Part shown: positions 43,063-51,534 of the stretch, in pieces
How the letters are laid out: each line of letters begins with the position of its first letter
Numbering within the stretch: position 1 is the stretch's first letter
Assembly (NCBI RefSeq): GCF_902497785.1
Contig: NZ_CABVHK010000009.1
Span: 62,001 to 126,000, forward strand
Source: Pseudomonas fluorescens
Lineage (GTDB): Bacteria > Pseudomonadota > Gammaproteobacteria > Pseudomonadales > Pseudomonadaceae
Direction: 5' to 3'
DNA: 64,000 bases
Made by a program: the position numbers and the translations under genes
The notes under the pieces: generated by a model
What the model was told of the DNA's origin: nothing
The model's database searches: none
Seen by the model: only the letters and a program-made list of their open reading frames with translations

Positions 43063-44193
43063 TTAGTTGGCCTGGGCGATATCGATGACCTTGGCGCCGC
43101 TGAAGCGCGTGACAAGCAGGCTCCCAGCCTGTTTGGTGGCACTGGCTGCATACACCTCGCCTACCCGCGCATCTGCCAGCGGGGTGACCTGCAAACTCTG
43201 CCGGTCAACGCTGACCAGTTGCCCACCCTGGCTCACGACGATCAAGGCATCACCCTGCTCGACAATGCTGACCAGGCTGCTATTGAGATTGGTTGCCACA
43301 GGCTGCCATTGCTGGCCGTCATCACGGCTGGCAAACAGGTTGCCGCGCAGCCCGTACGCCAGCAGCAGACCGTCGAAGGCGCGGACGCCGAAGTAAGTGC
43401 CGGTGTAGGGCGTATCGATTTTCACGAAACGTTGTTGCGGACCATCCAGACGCAGCAGCAAACCCTGCTCCCCGCCGATGTAAAAAGTGCCCGCTTGTTC
43501 CGCCAGTCCATACAGGTGCATGCGCCGATCGTTATCACTGCGCTCGGTCCACGGCTGCCAGTTCTGGCCGTCATCCGTGCTGTGCAACAACATGCCGAAG
43601 GCACCCACGGCAAATCCGTTGCCGTGCTCATCGAACATCACATCGAGAAAGGGTGCGGCCAACACGTCCGGCGTCGCCGAGGTACTGGCGGCCATAGCCA
43701 CTTCCTTAAGCATCTGGGCTGCGGCTTCATCACCTTGTTCGGCCCGTGGGCCGTAGTAAGCGTTGAGCAAGGTCAACAAGCGGCGCCCGTCGAGCTGCAC
43801 TTGCCAGCTTTGACCGCCATCGGTGGTGTGCATGACCACCGCATCGTGACCGACGATCCAGCCATGACGCTCGTCGCGAAACCGCACTTGCACAAGATCG
43901 CTGGACACCGGGCTATCGACCTGTTGCCAGGTGCGGCCCTCATCGATGGAGCGCTGGATCAACCCGTGCAGGCCGACGCCAATCATCGCGTCGCCCGCTG
44001 TGGCGACCGACAGCAAGGGTGCGGGCAGGTGTTCATCGATCCGCTGCGCCGGCACGTCGAGCGAATCGGCCGACAACGCGACGGCGCTGTAGGCAGGCGT
44101 CGTCAGCAATGAGCTCGCGCCGACCGCAAACGCGACTGCCAGGAGCAGACGCGAAGTGCAGAGAAGAAAAGAAGCAGGGCAAGGGCTAGTCAT
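43063..44193 (-). CDS. YCF48-like beta-propeller, secreted
   Basis: A 376-residue protein with an N-terminal signal peptide (LLLAVAFAVGASSLL, cleavage after AYSA). Four or more BNR/Asp-box repeats are visible: SIDEGRTW, TTDGGQSW, STDDGQNW and SRDDGQQW. This is the YCF48/Hcf136-like propeller family. It is periplasmic and lies between the DUF1329 and MMPL genes. It may scaffold or bind the transporter. AAGGA lies 9 bases before the ATG. Confidence 0.88.
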   Translation of the reverse strand: MTSPCPASFLLCTSRLLLAVAFAVGASSLLTTPAYSAVALSADSLDVPAQRIDEHLPAPLLSVATAGDAMIGVGLHGLIQRSIDEGRTWQQVDSPVSSDLVQVRFRDERHGWIVGHDAVVMHTTDGGQSWQVQLDGRRLLTLLNAYYGPRAEQGDEAAAQMLKEVAMAASTSATPDVLAAPFLDVMFDEHGNGFAVGAFGMLLHSTDDGQNWQPWTERSDNDRRMHLYGLAEQAGTFYIGGEQGLLLRLDGPQQRFVKIDTPYTGTYFGVRAFDGLLLAYGLRGNLFASRDDGQQWQPVATNLNSSLVSIVEQGDALIVVSQGGQLVSVDRQSLQVTPLADARVGEVYAASATKQAGSLLVTRFSGAKVIDIAQAN

Positions 44194-44230
44194 TATTTTT
44201 ATTCCTTAACCATCCCGCGTGGCAAACACA

Positions 44231-44278
44231 CCTGTTCTGCCTGCCCGGCTTGATGCGCAAACCGGCAGGCAGGACAGG
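44231..44278 (-). repeat. Intra-operon hairpin downstream of DUF1329 gene
   Basis: A long inverted repeat, CCTGTTCTGCCTGCC / GGCAGGCAGGACAGG, with one G-T pair and an 18-base loop, in the 95-bp gap between the DUF1329 and YCF48 genes. No T tract, so it is more likely an mRNA-stability or processing element than a terminator. Confidence 0.6.
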
Positions 44279-44288
44279 CGAAATCACA

Positions 44289-45656
44289 TCAGCGCTGGGT
44301 GACCCGAGCCACAATGGCTTCAGGATTCATGTCACGCTCGGAGAGTGGTTTGTCGATGAACTTGTAGCCGCCCTTCAAACCATCGTTGAGCAACGCGTAC
44401 ATGCCTTTGTTGAAGTCATACACGACGTTTTTCACGTTATAGGGAATGTTTTTGTCGTAGAGCTGGACGCCGCTGAGGAAGATCGAGCGATACAACGCGC
44501 CGCTCTTGTCCCAGGCGTCATACAGGCCGACGCCGAAAGTATCTTCATCCAGGTAGTAGGTGCGTTTGCTGTAGACATGGCGCATACCCGGCTTCAACGT
44601 GGCTTCCACGACCCACACCCGATGCAGCTCCCAACGCTCGTTCGCCGGGTTGGCGTGGTGCGGCATGAACTGGTCTTCCTGCTTGCCGACGCCGAAGTAG
44701 AATTTGTAGGCGTTGTACGGGATGTACATTTCCTTGCGACCGACCAGCTTGTAGTCAAAGCGGTCCTGGCTCCCGGAAAACATTTGCAGTTCGTCGAACA
44801 GCGTCACGCCACCCTGGCTGGCAACGGGTGTATCAAAGGCAAATTCCGGTGCGAGTTTTACCCGGCGCTGGCCTGGGGAATAACTGAACGAACGACGGGC
44901 CTTCGCCAATGGATCGAGGAAGTCAGTGAGCACCACCACTTCACCGGAGCGCCGCGCCGGATAGTCGTTGCGCGAGAACACTCGTGCGTACATCAGTGGA
45001 TCGCGATCCGCCTGAGTCACCTGGTAGTACGGGGTTTCTTCGAATGTCGCCTGTTCAGCGGTCTTGGTGATCGAGCCGTTGGCGTCGACTACCCAGCTGT
45101 TGGACGAAGTCGTGGTCGAGTAGCCGGTGCCGATTTTGTAGCGCACCTGCTGGTTCCACATCACTTCATTGCCGGTCTTCGGAATCGGGAACGGCAGGCC
45201 GCCACGGCAAGATGGATCAACGGCCAGGCCATCTTTCTGGATCGCGCAGCTGCTGGCGTTTCGCACGGTGGCATCGAGTACCGCTTTGGGATAGGCAGTC
45301 GTGCGATGGCTTGGGTAAATGTCGATGTAGTAAGTCGGGTATTTCTTGATCAGGGTTTTCTGCCCCTCACTGAGCTTGTCCGCATACTTGTCGACGTTTT
45401 TGGCGTCAATGCGAAACAGTGGCTTTTCATCTTTGAACGGATCAACCCAAAACCCGCTGTCGGGCTTGAAACCCGCCGGAGCGGTGGTAAGGCCGCCCTC
45501 GTAAGCGGGGATCGTGCCATCGGCGTTACCGGCCTGAATCGCTCCGAACTGCGTCAGGCTCTTACCCAGGTCCGAGGCGTCGCCAGCAGCGGCGGCTGTG
45601 AGGCTACAGGTCGCAAAACTCATCAGGACGGCAGTTAATGCAAGTGGACGTTTCAT
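44289..45656 (-). CDS. DUF1329 periplasmic/outer-membrane-associated protein
   Basis: A 455-residue secreted protein of the DUF1329 family. Signal peptide RPLALTAVLMSFATCSLTAAAAG. Characteristic segments: GSIDPY-like start ANADGTIPAYEGG, GFKPDSGFWVDPF, and MFSGSQDRFDYKLVGRKEMY. These proteins pair with DUF1302 partners and are thought to carry hydrophobic ligands across the periplasm (LolB-like fold). A closely similar paralogue is at 52.8 kb. GGAGA precedes the ATG at 45656; a GTG two codons earlier is in frame. Confidence 0.9.
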   Translation of the reverse strand: MKRPLALTAVLMSFATCSLTAAAAGDASDLGKSLTQFGAIQAGNADGTIPAYEGGLTTAPAGFKPDSGFWVDPFKDEKPLFRIDAKNVDKYADKLSEGQKTLIKKYPTYYIDIYPSHRTTAYPKAVLDATVRNASSCAIQKDGLAVDPSCRGGLPFPIPKTGNEVMWNQQVRYKIGTGYSTTTSSNSWVVDANGSITKTAEQATFEETPYYQVTQADRDPLMYARVFSRNDYPARRSGEVVVLTDFLDPLAKARRSFSYSPGQRRVKLAPEFAFDTPVASQGGVTLFDELQMFSGSQDRFDYKLVGRKEMYIPYNAYKFYFGVGKQEDQFMPHHANPANERWELHRVWVVEATLKPGMRHVYSKRTYYLDEDTFGVGLYDAWDKSGALYRSIFLSGVQLYDKNIPYNVKNVVYDFNKGMYALLNDGLKGGYKFIDKPLSERDMNPEAIVARVTQR

Positions 45657-45686
45657 GAACACGTTCTCCGATTCTTGTTTGATTTA

Positions 45687-47348
45687 TCAGAAGGAGGTCT
45701 TGAAGGTAAAAGCCAGCCAGCCGCGGTCTTCACCGCCTACGTTGCCGTTACCGGCGACGGTGCCATTGGCCAGGTTCTTCGGTTGGGCCGCTGTGTCGGC
45801 ATAACGCAGGCCGAACTCATACAGCTGGGCATAAGTGAGTTTGACGCCGACGGAGTAAGCCAGCGCGCCTTCGCTGCCGCCACCGGCTGTTGGTGCGTTG
45901 CCATGCAGGCCGTAGTTGACGGTGAGAGGTACATCCATGTCCCAGGAGGGGAAGATCGAGATGTATTGCGGAGTGTAGTTGACCGCGACCGCATAATAAT
46001 CTTTCGAGGAGCAGCCATCCGACTCGCTGCCGGACCCGGCGATACCTGGCGTTCTGGCATTGGTACAAGCGGCTTTTCCGACACCTTTATAGAGCTCTTC
46101 GTGTTCAGTCACGCGATCCAGGTGGCTGTAGGCGAACTCACCCACTAGGGTCGCGTTGTTCGAAATGAAGTTACGCGGCACGCCGTAAACGGCGTTGGCA
46201 ATAAAGTGAATGGTGTCGCCGCGCGGGCCTTCGTCGTCCAGCGCGCTGACGCCAGTGGCATTCAAGGCACCGTTCATGCGGTAGGACAGTTCAGAGCCGA
46301 CCGCAACCGTGTTGAAAACCCGAGCAAAACTGACGCCTGCCAGCTTCACGCCACGCGGGTAAACAACCCGGTACGAACCCAGCGCTGCCTTGACCTGTGG
46401 GGCCAGCCAAGGCTGGTAGTCGTCGAACTGGCGATAGTAGGCGCCGAACGTCGATTCGACATCTTCAACGTTGAGTTTGGCCATCACGCCCCAGTTTTTG
46501 CCATCGCGACCGAAGCGCGAATCCTGACGCTGCAACGTCGCTCCGTTAGGCGCTACCGGCAGTTGGTCCGGACCTTCGAACAAAGGGTCGGCCGCGCCGA
46601 AATAGGTACCCCCATAAGGAATGCGCGTGGGCTCCCATTCGTAGAAGTATTGACCGGCAACCGAAAGGTGATCAGTGACCTGGGCCTTGGCCGAGATCTG
46701 CCCCACCGGCAGAAACACTTCCTTGGTTTCGATACCCGGGCTGGTCGAGGCTTTCACGCCATCGCTGGGGGCCTGGGAGTAGGACACGGCGTGAGCGCCG
46801 AACAACAGGCTTTCACCCCAATAGTTGGTGTGACGACCGACTTTCACGTTGACCGGTGTGTCGCCGATGTTGAAGTTGCGCCAGACAAAGGCATCGAGAA
46901 TCTCTCCCGACGGGCCGTTCATGTAGCGCTTCACTTCGTCGCTGTAACGATTGTTGTGATAGCTGGTGGCGTAGCCGGGAACGTTACTTTTCACATCGTG
47001 ATCGTTATAGGCCTGGTCAAACCAGCCGGCACCACTGAGGCGTCCACCCCACTCGTTGAGGTAGGAAAAGTCGAGTTCGCTCAACACATCGAGACGATTT
47101 GTAACAATGTCGCCTTTATCGAACTTGCCGTCGGACTCGTCGAAGTTCGGCGTGTTCATGATGCGACTGTCCTGACTGTCAGTCCGCATGCCCAGGTTGT
47201 AGCGGACCGTGTTGTCCCAACGCAGGCGATAATCAGGGTTCGGCAGATCGAAAGAGAGCGCCATGACGCCTTGAGAGCCGCCAACCATCATCAGCGTAAG
47301 CGCACCTTGAGCCAGTACCAGCCGACTCTGCTTGGTCTTATGATTCAT
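45687..47348 (-). CDS. DUF1302 outer-membrane beta-barrel protein
   Basis: A 553-residue secreted protein of the DUF1302 family. Signal peptide to about ALS (GALTLMMVGGSQGVMA). Barrel-type alternation is visible, and the end is RGWLAFTFKTSF with a C-terminal Phe typical of outer-membrane proteins. It probably forms a channel or receptor for hydrophobic substrates, with the adjoining DUF1329 protein as carrier. A paralogue is at 54.2 kb. AAGGT-type ribosome site upstream of ATG 47348. First gene of the eight-gene operon. Confidence 0.9.
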   Translation of the reverse strand: MNHKTKQSRLVLAQGALTLMMVGGSQGVMALSFDLPNPDYRLRWDNTVRYNLGMRTDSQDSRIMNTPNFDESDGKFDKGDIVTNRLDVLSELDFSYLNEWGGRLSGAGWFDQAYNDHDVKSNVPGYATSYHNNRYSDEVKRYMNGPSGEILDAFVWRNFNIGDTPVNVKVGRHTNYWGESLLFGAHAVSYSQAPSDGVKASTSPGIETKEVFLPVGQISAKAQVTDHLSVAGQYFYEWEPTRIPYGGTYFGAADPLFEGPDQLPVAPNGATLQRQDSRFGRDGKNWGVMAKLNVEDVESTFGAYYRQFDDYQPWLAPQVKAALGSYRVVYPRGVKLAGVSFARVFNTVAVGSELSYRMNGALNATGVSALDDEGPRGDTIHFIANAVYGVPRNFISNNATLVGEFAYSHLDRVTEHEELYKGVGKAACTNARTPGIAGSGSESDGCSSKDYYAVAVNYTPQYISIFPSWDMDVPLTVNYGLHGNAPTAGGGSEGALAYSVGVKLTYAQLYEFGLRYADTAAQPKNLANGTVAGNGNVGGEDRGWLAFTFKTSF

Positions 47349-47767
47349 ACACACTACCTTTTATTGTTATTTTCAGTCGCTATGTGCGTTCAAACGGTCG
47401 CTCCAGCGATATGCGCTACCCCACAATATCGTTGAATGTCTCGCCTGGACAGTCCGCTGAAGAGGTCTGGCACGCATCCAGACCCACTTTCCTCCTCAGT
47501 TGAAAGTCACCGTAACGGATCACAAAATAAAATTCCACATAAAGATTTGCATTCTTCATATAGAATTTCACACCCGTCAAGGTGAAGAATCGTTCCAGCA
47601 AAGGCGTTTCGCCGGTAAATACTGCACACAAAACAGATAACCGTTCAAATAAACTTTGACGCTTTTGTGCTTTGGGCTTTCAATAGCCCCTGCCATCCCA
47701 CAGAACGCCTGGCGTTGCGCGGGTAAAACGGCAGTGAACCGCCAGAAGAAAAACAAGAGGAGCCACC
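47349..47767. other. Divergent promoter region
   Basis: A 419-bp gap with no convincing gene, between the DUF1302 operon and the SDR-fold gene. It holds a 7-bp hairpin (GGTCTGG / CCAGACC, 47464-47484) and a regulon-type site at 47623-47647. The stretch between them is AT-rich. Confidence 0.6.
47623..47647. promoter_or_regulatory. Putative regulon operator (site M)
   Basis: TGCACA-N13-CGTTCA, 10 of 12 arm positions, 120 bp upstream of the SDR-fold gene and 275 bp from the DUF1302 gene. Confidence 0.4.
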
Positions 47768-48613
47768 ATGAATATTGATTTGAGTGCCAAACGCGTGATC
47801 ATCACGGGCGCTTCGCGGGGCATTGGTTTGGCCATCGCCCGGGCATTCGCAGCTGAAGGGGCGCGGGTAGCGATATGCGCCCGTAGTGCGTCAGACGTCC
47901 GGGAAGTCGGCGCGCAACTTGCGGAACACGCCCAGGCGGTGATTGCCCGGGCTGTCGACGTGACGGACAGTGAGGGGGTCAAGGCGTTTGTTGCTGAAGT
48001 TGCACACGCGTGGGGCGGGGTCGATGTGTTGGTGAACAACGCCGGTCAAGGCCGTGGCGGCAACCTCGACACCCTCACTCCGGAAGTCATCCTCGAACAT
48101 GCCAACATTCTGCAGATGGGGCATTTCCGATTCGTGCAGGCGGTGGTGCCGTTCATGCGTGAACAGCGCTGGGGACGGATCATCGAAATCAACGCCTTGG
48201 CCGGGGTGATTCCGACGCCCGACGGAATTCCCTCAGTAATCAATCGCGCATCGTGCATCGCCCTCTCCCGCTCATTGGGCATGTCACTGCCCAAAGACAA
48301 TATCCTGGTCAACAGCCTGAACATGGGTTGGATCGATACCGGTCAATGGGATCGTCACTACAAGGAAATGGGACCTGGCGTCAGTCGCGAGGAGTTCGAC
48401 GCCATGGTGATGAAGGTGGTACCGCTCGGGCGTTATGGCAAACCTGAAGACGTTGCCGGTATGGCGCTGTTCCTGGCCAGTGAATATGCCAGCTTCATCA
48501 GCGCCGCCTCGATTGACATTGCCGGCGGCATGGGTGGGCAGATTGCCTACTTTCCAACCCTCAAACGCGATTTTGCCGCGACGATTGCGGCACGTAACGC
48601 TGCCAGCGAATAA
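47768..48613 (+). CDS. SDR-fold protein lacking the catalytic Tyr and Lys
   Basis: A 281-residue Rossmann protein of the SDR superfamily: TGASRGIGLAIA and NNAGQGRG are intact, so cofactor binding is likely. At the YxxxK position the sequence is NRASC, with Asn and Cys replacing Tyr and Lys, and the catalytic Ser is also not seen (EINALAG). The remainder of the fold is regular. It may be a pseudoenzyme, an NAD-binding regulator, or an enzyme with a different mechanism. AAGAGGAG is upstream of the ATG. It is followed by a DMT exporter. Confidence 0.88.
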   Translation: MNIDLSAKRVIITGASRGIGLAIARAFAAEGARVAICARSASDVREVGAQLAEHAQAVIARAVDVTDSEGVKAFVAEVAHAWGGVDVLVNNAGQGRGGNLDTLTPEVILEHANILQMGHFRFVQAVVPFMREQRWGRIIEINALAGVIPTPDGIPSVINRASCIALSRSLGMSLPKDNILVNSLNMGWIDTGQWDRHYKEMGPGVSREEFDAMVMKVVPLGRYGKPEDVAGMALFLASEYASFISAASIDIAGGMGGQIAYFPTLKRDFAATIAARNAASE

Positions 48614-48677
48614 CACCAAAACATATCGACAAACTCTCCGGTGCGTAGTGCGCACCCTCAACGTTGGCGCCCCCGTG

Positions 48678-49562
48678 ATGAACTTGCTGTTCCCTGTTCT
48701 TGCCACGCTGATCTGGGCCGCCAGTACCGTGGTCAATTGCCTTTCGGTTGGGGTGATTGACCCCGCAGCCATTTCCTTTTACCGCTGGCTGGTCGCGTTG
48801 CTGGTGTTGTCACCGGTGATGTTGCCCAAGGTCTGGCGGTTGCGGCAGCAGATTCGGCCGCACCTGCCCAAGTTGTGGCTGCTGGGCTTGCTCGGCATGT
48901 CGCTGTACCAGTCGCTGGCCTATTTCGCCGCGCACACTGTCAGCGCCACTTCCATGGGCCTGATCCTGGCGACCATGCCCCTGCTCACCGTGCTGCTCGC
49001 CTTTCCCCTGCTCAATACCCAACCGACCGCGACGTTATTGGTCGGTGCTCTGGTGTCGTTTGCCGGGCTGACGTGGTTGCTGGCCGCAGGCGACCTGCCC
49101 TCGCTCTGGGCACACGGGGTTGGCCAAGGGGAATTGATGATGTTGCTGGCCTCGCTGTCGTACGCGTTGTACTGCGTGCTGGTCAAGCGCTGGCAGATTC
49201 CCCTGCCGACCTGGGAAAGCCTTTACGTGCAAATAATCTGCGGCACCCTGCTGTTGGTGCCGCCCTTTGTGCTGGCCCCTTCGATAGCCCTGACAACCGC
49301 AAATGTCCCGCTGGTGTTGTTCGCGGGTCTGTTTGCCTCAGCGCTGGCGCCCGGCTTGTGGATGCGTGGTTTGCAAACCCTGGGGCCAGAAAAAACCGCC
49401 GTGCTGATGAACCTGGTCCCGTTATTTACCGCGGTGTTGGCGATTGTGTTGCTGGGGGAAACATTGCACCTGTACCACGCGGTCGGAGGCGGATTGATTT
49501 TACTGGGAATTGGATTGGCGCAATGGAAACCCGCGCGGGTAGTGACCGAAGTCGTGACCTAG
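48678..49562 (+). CDS. EamA/DMT-family transporter
   Basis: A 294-residue inner-membrane protein of the drug/metabolite transporter superfamily, about ten hydrophobic segments in two EamA halves (e.g. LPKLWLLGLLGMSLYQSLAYFA; VLMNLVPLFTAVLAIVLLGETL). The start MNLLFPVLATLIW at 48678 is the first ATG at the membrane domain. It ends in a 4-bp overlap with the convergent phosphatase. Cargo unknown; export of an intermediate is possible. Confidence 0.85.
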   Translation: MNLLFPVLATLIWAASTVVNCLSVGVIDPAAISFYRWLVALLVLSPVMLPKVWRLRQQIRPHLPKLWLLGLLGMSLYQSLAYFAAHTVSATSMGLILATMPLLTVLLAFPLLNTQPTATLLVGALVSFAGLTWLLAAGDLPSLWAHGVGQGELMMLLASLSYALYCVLVKRWQIPLPTWESLYVQIICGTLLLVPPFVLAPSIALTTANVPLVLFAGLFASALAPGLWMRGLQTLGPEKTAVLMNLVPLFTAVLAIVLLGETLHLYHAVGGGLILLGIGLAQWKPARVVTEVVT

Positions 49563-50344
49563 GCGACCAGCAAGGTATCGCGCAATGTCTGCAAGCCTTT
49601 CTGGCTCAAACCACTGAAGCGCTGCAGGTAAAGATCCAGTCCACCGTACTCGGCGTCGATCACTGCATACGCAGCATTCAAGTACTCGGGACGGGCATCC
49701 AGCACTGCATCAATGGCCGCCTCGCTGACCGCTTGGCCGACCAGGTGGCTCACCGTGGTGCTCATGGCCTGCTGACGCGCCACCTCCAGCTGACTGAAGC
49801 GACGTGCCGAGAGCACATAGTCGGCCATGATGTGCTCCGGTGCGACGCCCAGTGCGTGCAGCAGCAACATCACCGCGACCCCGGTGCGGTCCTTGCCCGC
49901 CGTGCAATGAATGAGCACCGATGCATTGCGGGTAGAGAACAGCTCGAACAGCGCTGGCAACAACGGCGCCAACAGGTGCGGAAGTTGCCGGTAGACCTCC
50001 AACATCATGTTTCGCGCGCCCTGAGTCTCTGGATTATCAGCGAGCATGGCGGCAATCCGTGGGTCGGCACGAACATCACCAAGCACCTCCAGGTGGAGTT
50101 GCGCGATAGCCGAATCGGGTACGCCGCTCGGGTAACGCTCACGCTCTGCGGCGCTGCGTAAATCGCAGACGGTTGTCAGGCCGATCCGCCGCAAGGTCTG
50201 CCAGTCTTCAGCGGTCAGTCGATCCAGCTGTTCTGCCCGTAACAGGTAATGGTCGCCGATACGACGACCACAACCGGTGGGAATACCTTTGAGGCTGCGA
50301 AAGTTATCCGCACCCTGCAAGCGCAACTCTTCCTGCCCGACCAT
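49559..50344 (-). CDS. Tyrosine-type protein/small-molecule phosphatase
   Basis: A 261-residue phosphatase with the Cys-x5-Arg loop HCTAGKDRTG. It is of the Tyr_phosphatase 3 type, which begins NFRSLKGIPTGCGRRIGDHYLLRA; many members dephosphorylate lipids or small molecules. It starts 2 bp after the kinase-like gene (SD GGAGG) and is third in an amidohydrolase / kinase / phosphatase run. No signal peptide, so it is cytoplasmic. Possible role: removing phosphate from, or balancing the product of, the upstream kinase. Confidence 0.85.
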   Translation of the reverse strand: MVGQEELRLQGADNFRSLKGIPTGCGRRIGDHYLLRAEQLDRLTAEDWQTLRRIGLTTVCDLRSAAERERYPSGVPDSAIAQLHLEVLGDVRADPRIAAMLADNPETQGARNMMLEVYRQLPHLLAPLLPALFELFSTRNASVLIHCTAGKDRTGVAVMLLLHALGVAPEHIMADYVLSARRFSQLEVARQQAMSTTVSHLVGQAVSEAAIDAVLDARPEYLNAAYAVIDAEYGGLDLYLQRFSGLSQKGLQTLRDTLLVA

Positions 50345-50346
50345 TC

Positions 50347-51534
50347 TCAATCCTCCAGTAGATGTTGATAGGCCTGCGTTAACGGACGCGCGCCCTGCCC
50401 CAGTGTCGGCGTACGGCGAGGCTTACGCCCATGTGTGAGCAAACGCACGGTATCAAAATCTTCTGCAGCGGCGAAGAAACGTTCCACCATCGGCAAACCG
50501 TCCTGCCCCCAGTCATCCATATTCGACATCCAGGTCTGCATCCCCCAAACCGGCCAACGGCGAAACTGTTCCCAGGCAGCGTCCTGGTCAAGCACGCCTT
50601 CGGCACCGAGGCTGATCAGTTTTTCGCGGTACACCCGCAGCAGGCGTTGCGCATCGGCGCGCCGTTCCTCGACGGTTAAGGCCCCCAGCATAAAATAGGC
50701 GATATCGCGCCATGGCCGGCCACGCCTCGACAGTTGCCAATCCAGCCAGATACGTTGGCCGTCGCTGCGTAAAAAACTGTTGCCCTGATGCGAATCACCA
50801 TGGATCAGGCAGCTGGGTGACGACTGTTCGCGCTCGAAAGCTGCCAATTCATCAAACGCATGGCTGAACAACTCCGGTGTCTCATACATCCATTTCGGCA
50901 ACAGGCGTTGGTACTCCGGTTTGCGCAGATTGACCTTGATGTAGTTGTACATACGCAGCAGGCCGTCGCAGTCCACCGGGTTGGCCATTGACACCGGCAG
51001 CCAGCCCTGGCCCCGTAGCTGCGGACTGTTCCAGGTGGCAGCATGCAACGTCGCCAGTGACTCCAGCCCCCGAGCGACGCCATCCACGCCCAGGTGATCG
51101 GTGCTATGGCCAAATTTCCCGGCGGCCAGACCAAGGTCTTCCATCATCACCACGCCTCGACCGCCGCCATCGGCGTCCCAGTCGGTGAGATAGGTGTCTG
51201 GCAGTGGCGCATCGGACCAGCCGTGCGCCAAATGATAAAAGCGCGCTTCCAGCTCACAGATATCGCCGCTCTCGAAACCCTCGGACCAATTCGACTTCAG
51301 GCACACGTGCGCAGGAATACCCGCGTGCTGACCGACCTCATTCAACTCAAGCCTGACGCGGAATTTGGTGGTGTGACCGTTTCGAACTTCCACTGCCGTT
51401 AACGCCAGCACCTCGACGCCCGGATAACGCGGCTGCAATAGCTGAGTTAGCCAGGCTGCGGTAATTTCGCTCAGGTGCCGTGGCAACCGTCCGCTGCGCT
51501 GCGGGTAGGGCCGCCCCAGCGAGCTATCCGTCAC
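50347..51534 (-). CDS. APH/ecdysteroid-kinase-like phosphotransferase
   Basis: A 395-residue kinase-fold protein of the aminoglycoside-phosphotransferase/ecdysteroid-kinase-like branch. The catalytic Brenner motif is HGDSHQGNS, followed by the DFG-like WLDWQ. ATP-lobe features: GHTTKFRVRLEL and VCLKSN with Lys. Its ATG overlaps the amidohydrolase stop (ATGA). It probably phosphorylates a hydroxyl on a small hydrophobic molecule; ecdysteroids are steroids, so a diterpenoid alcohol is an attractive substrate. Inference only. Confidence 0.85.
   Translation of the reverse strand: MTDSSLGRPYPQRSGRLPRHLSEITAAWLTQLLQPRYPGVEVLALTAVEVRNGHTTKFRVRLELNEVGQHAGIPAHVCLKSNWSEGFESGDICELEARFYHLAHGWSDAPLPDTYLTDWDADGGGRGVVMMEDLGLAAGKFGHSTDHLGVDGVARGLESLATLHAATWNSPQLRGQGWLPVSMANPVDCDGLLRMYNYIKVNLRKPEYQRLLPKWMYETPELFSHAFDELAAFEREQSSPSCLIHGDSHQGNSFLRSDGQRIWLDWQLSRRGRPWRDIAYFMLGALTVEERRADAQRLLRVYREKLISLGAEGVLDQDAAWEQFRRWPVWGMQTWMSNMDDWGQDGLPMVERFFAAAEDFDTVRLLTHGRKPRRTPTLGQGARPLTQAYQHLLED

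Noticed and set aside
40532..43066. A long open frame on the plus strand antisense to the MMPL transporter (about 840 codons)
   Set aside because: It mirrors a gene with clear membrane segments and family motifs, has no recognisable domain, and is a typical antisense shadow in high-GC DNA.
47388..47393. CGTTCA near the DUF1302 start as another copy of the operator
   Set aside because: The base pattern 13 bases away does not give a second half-site.
48875..50161. A 428-codon plus-strand frame spanning the DMT exporter and phosphatase
   Set aside because: It crosses two real genes in other frames, is low in plausible motifs, and has no ribosome site.
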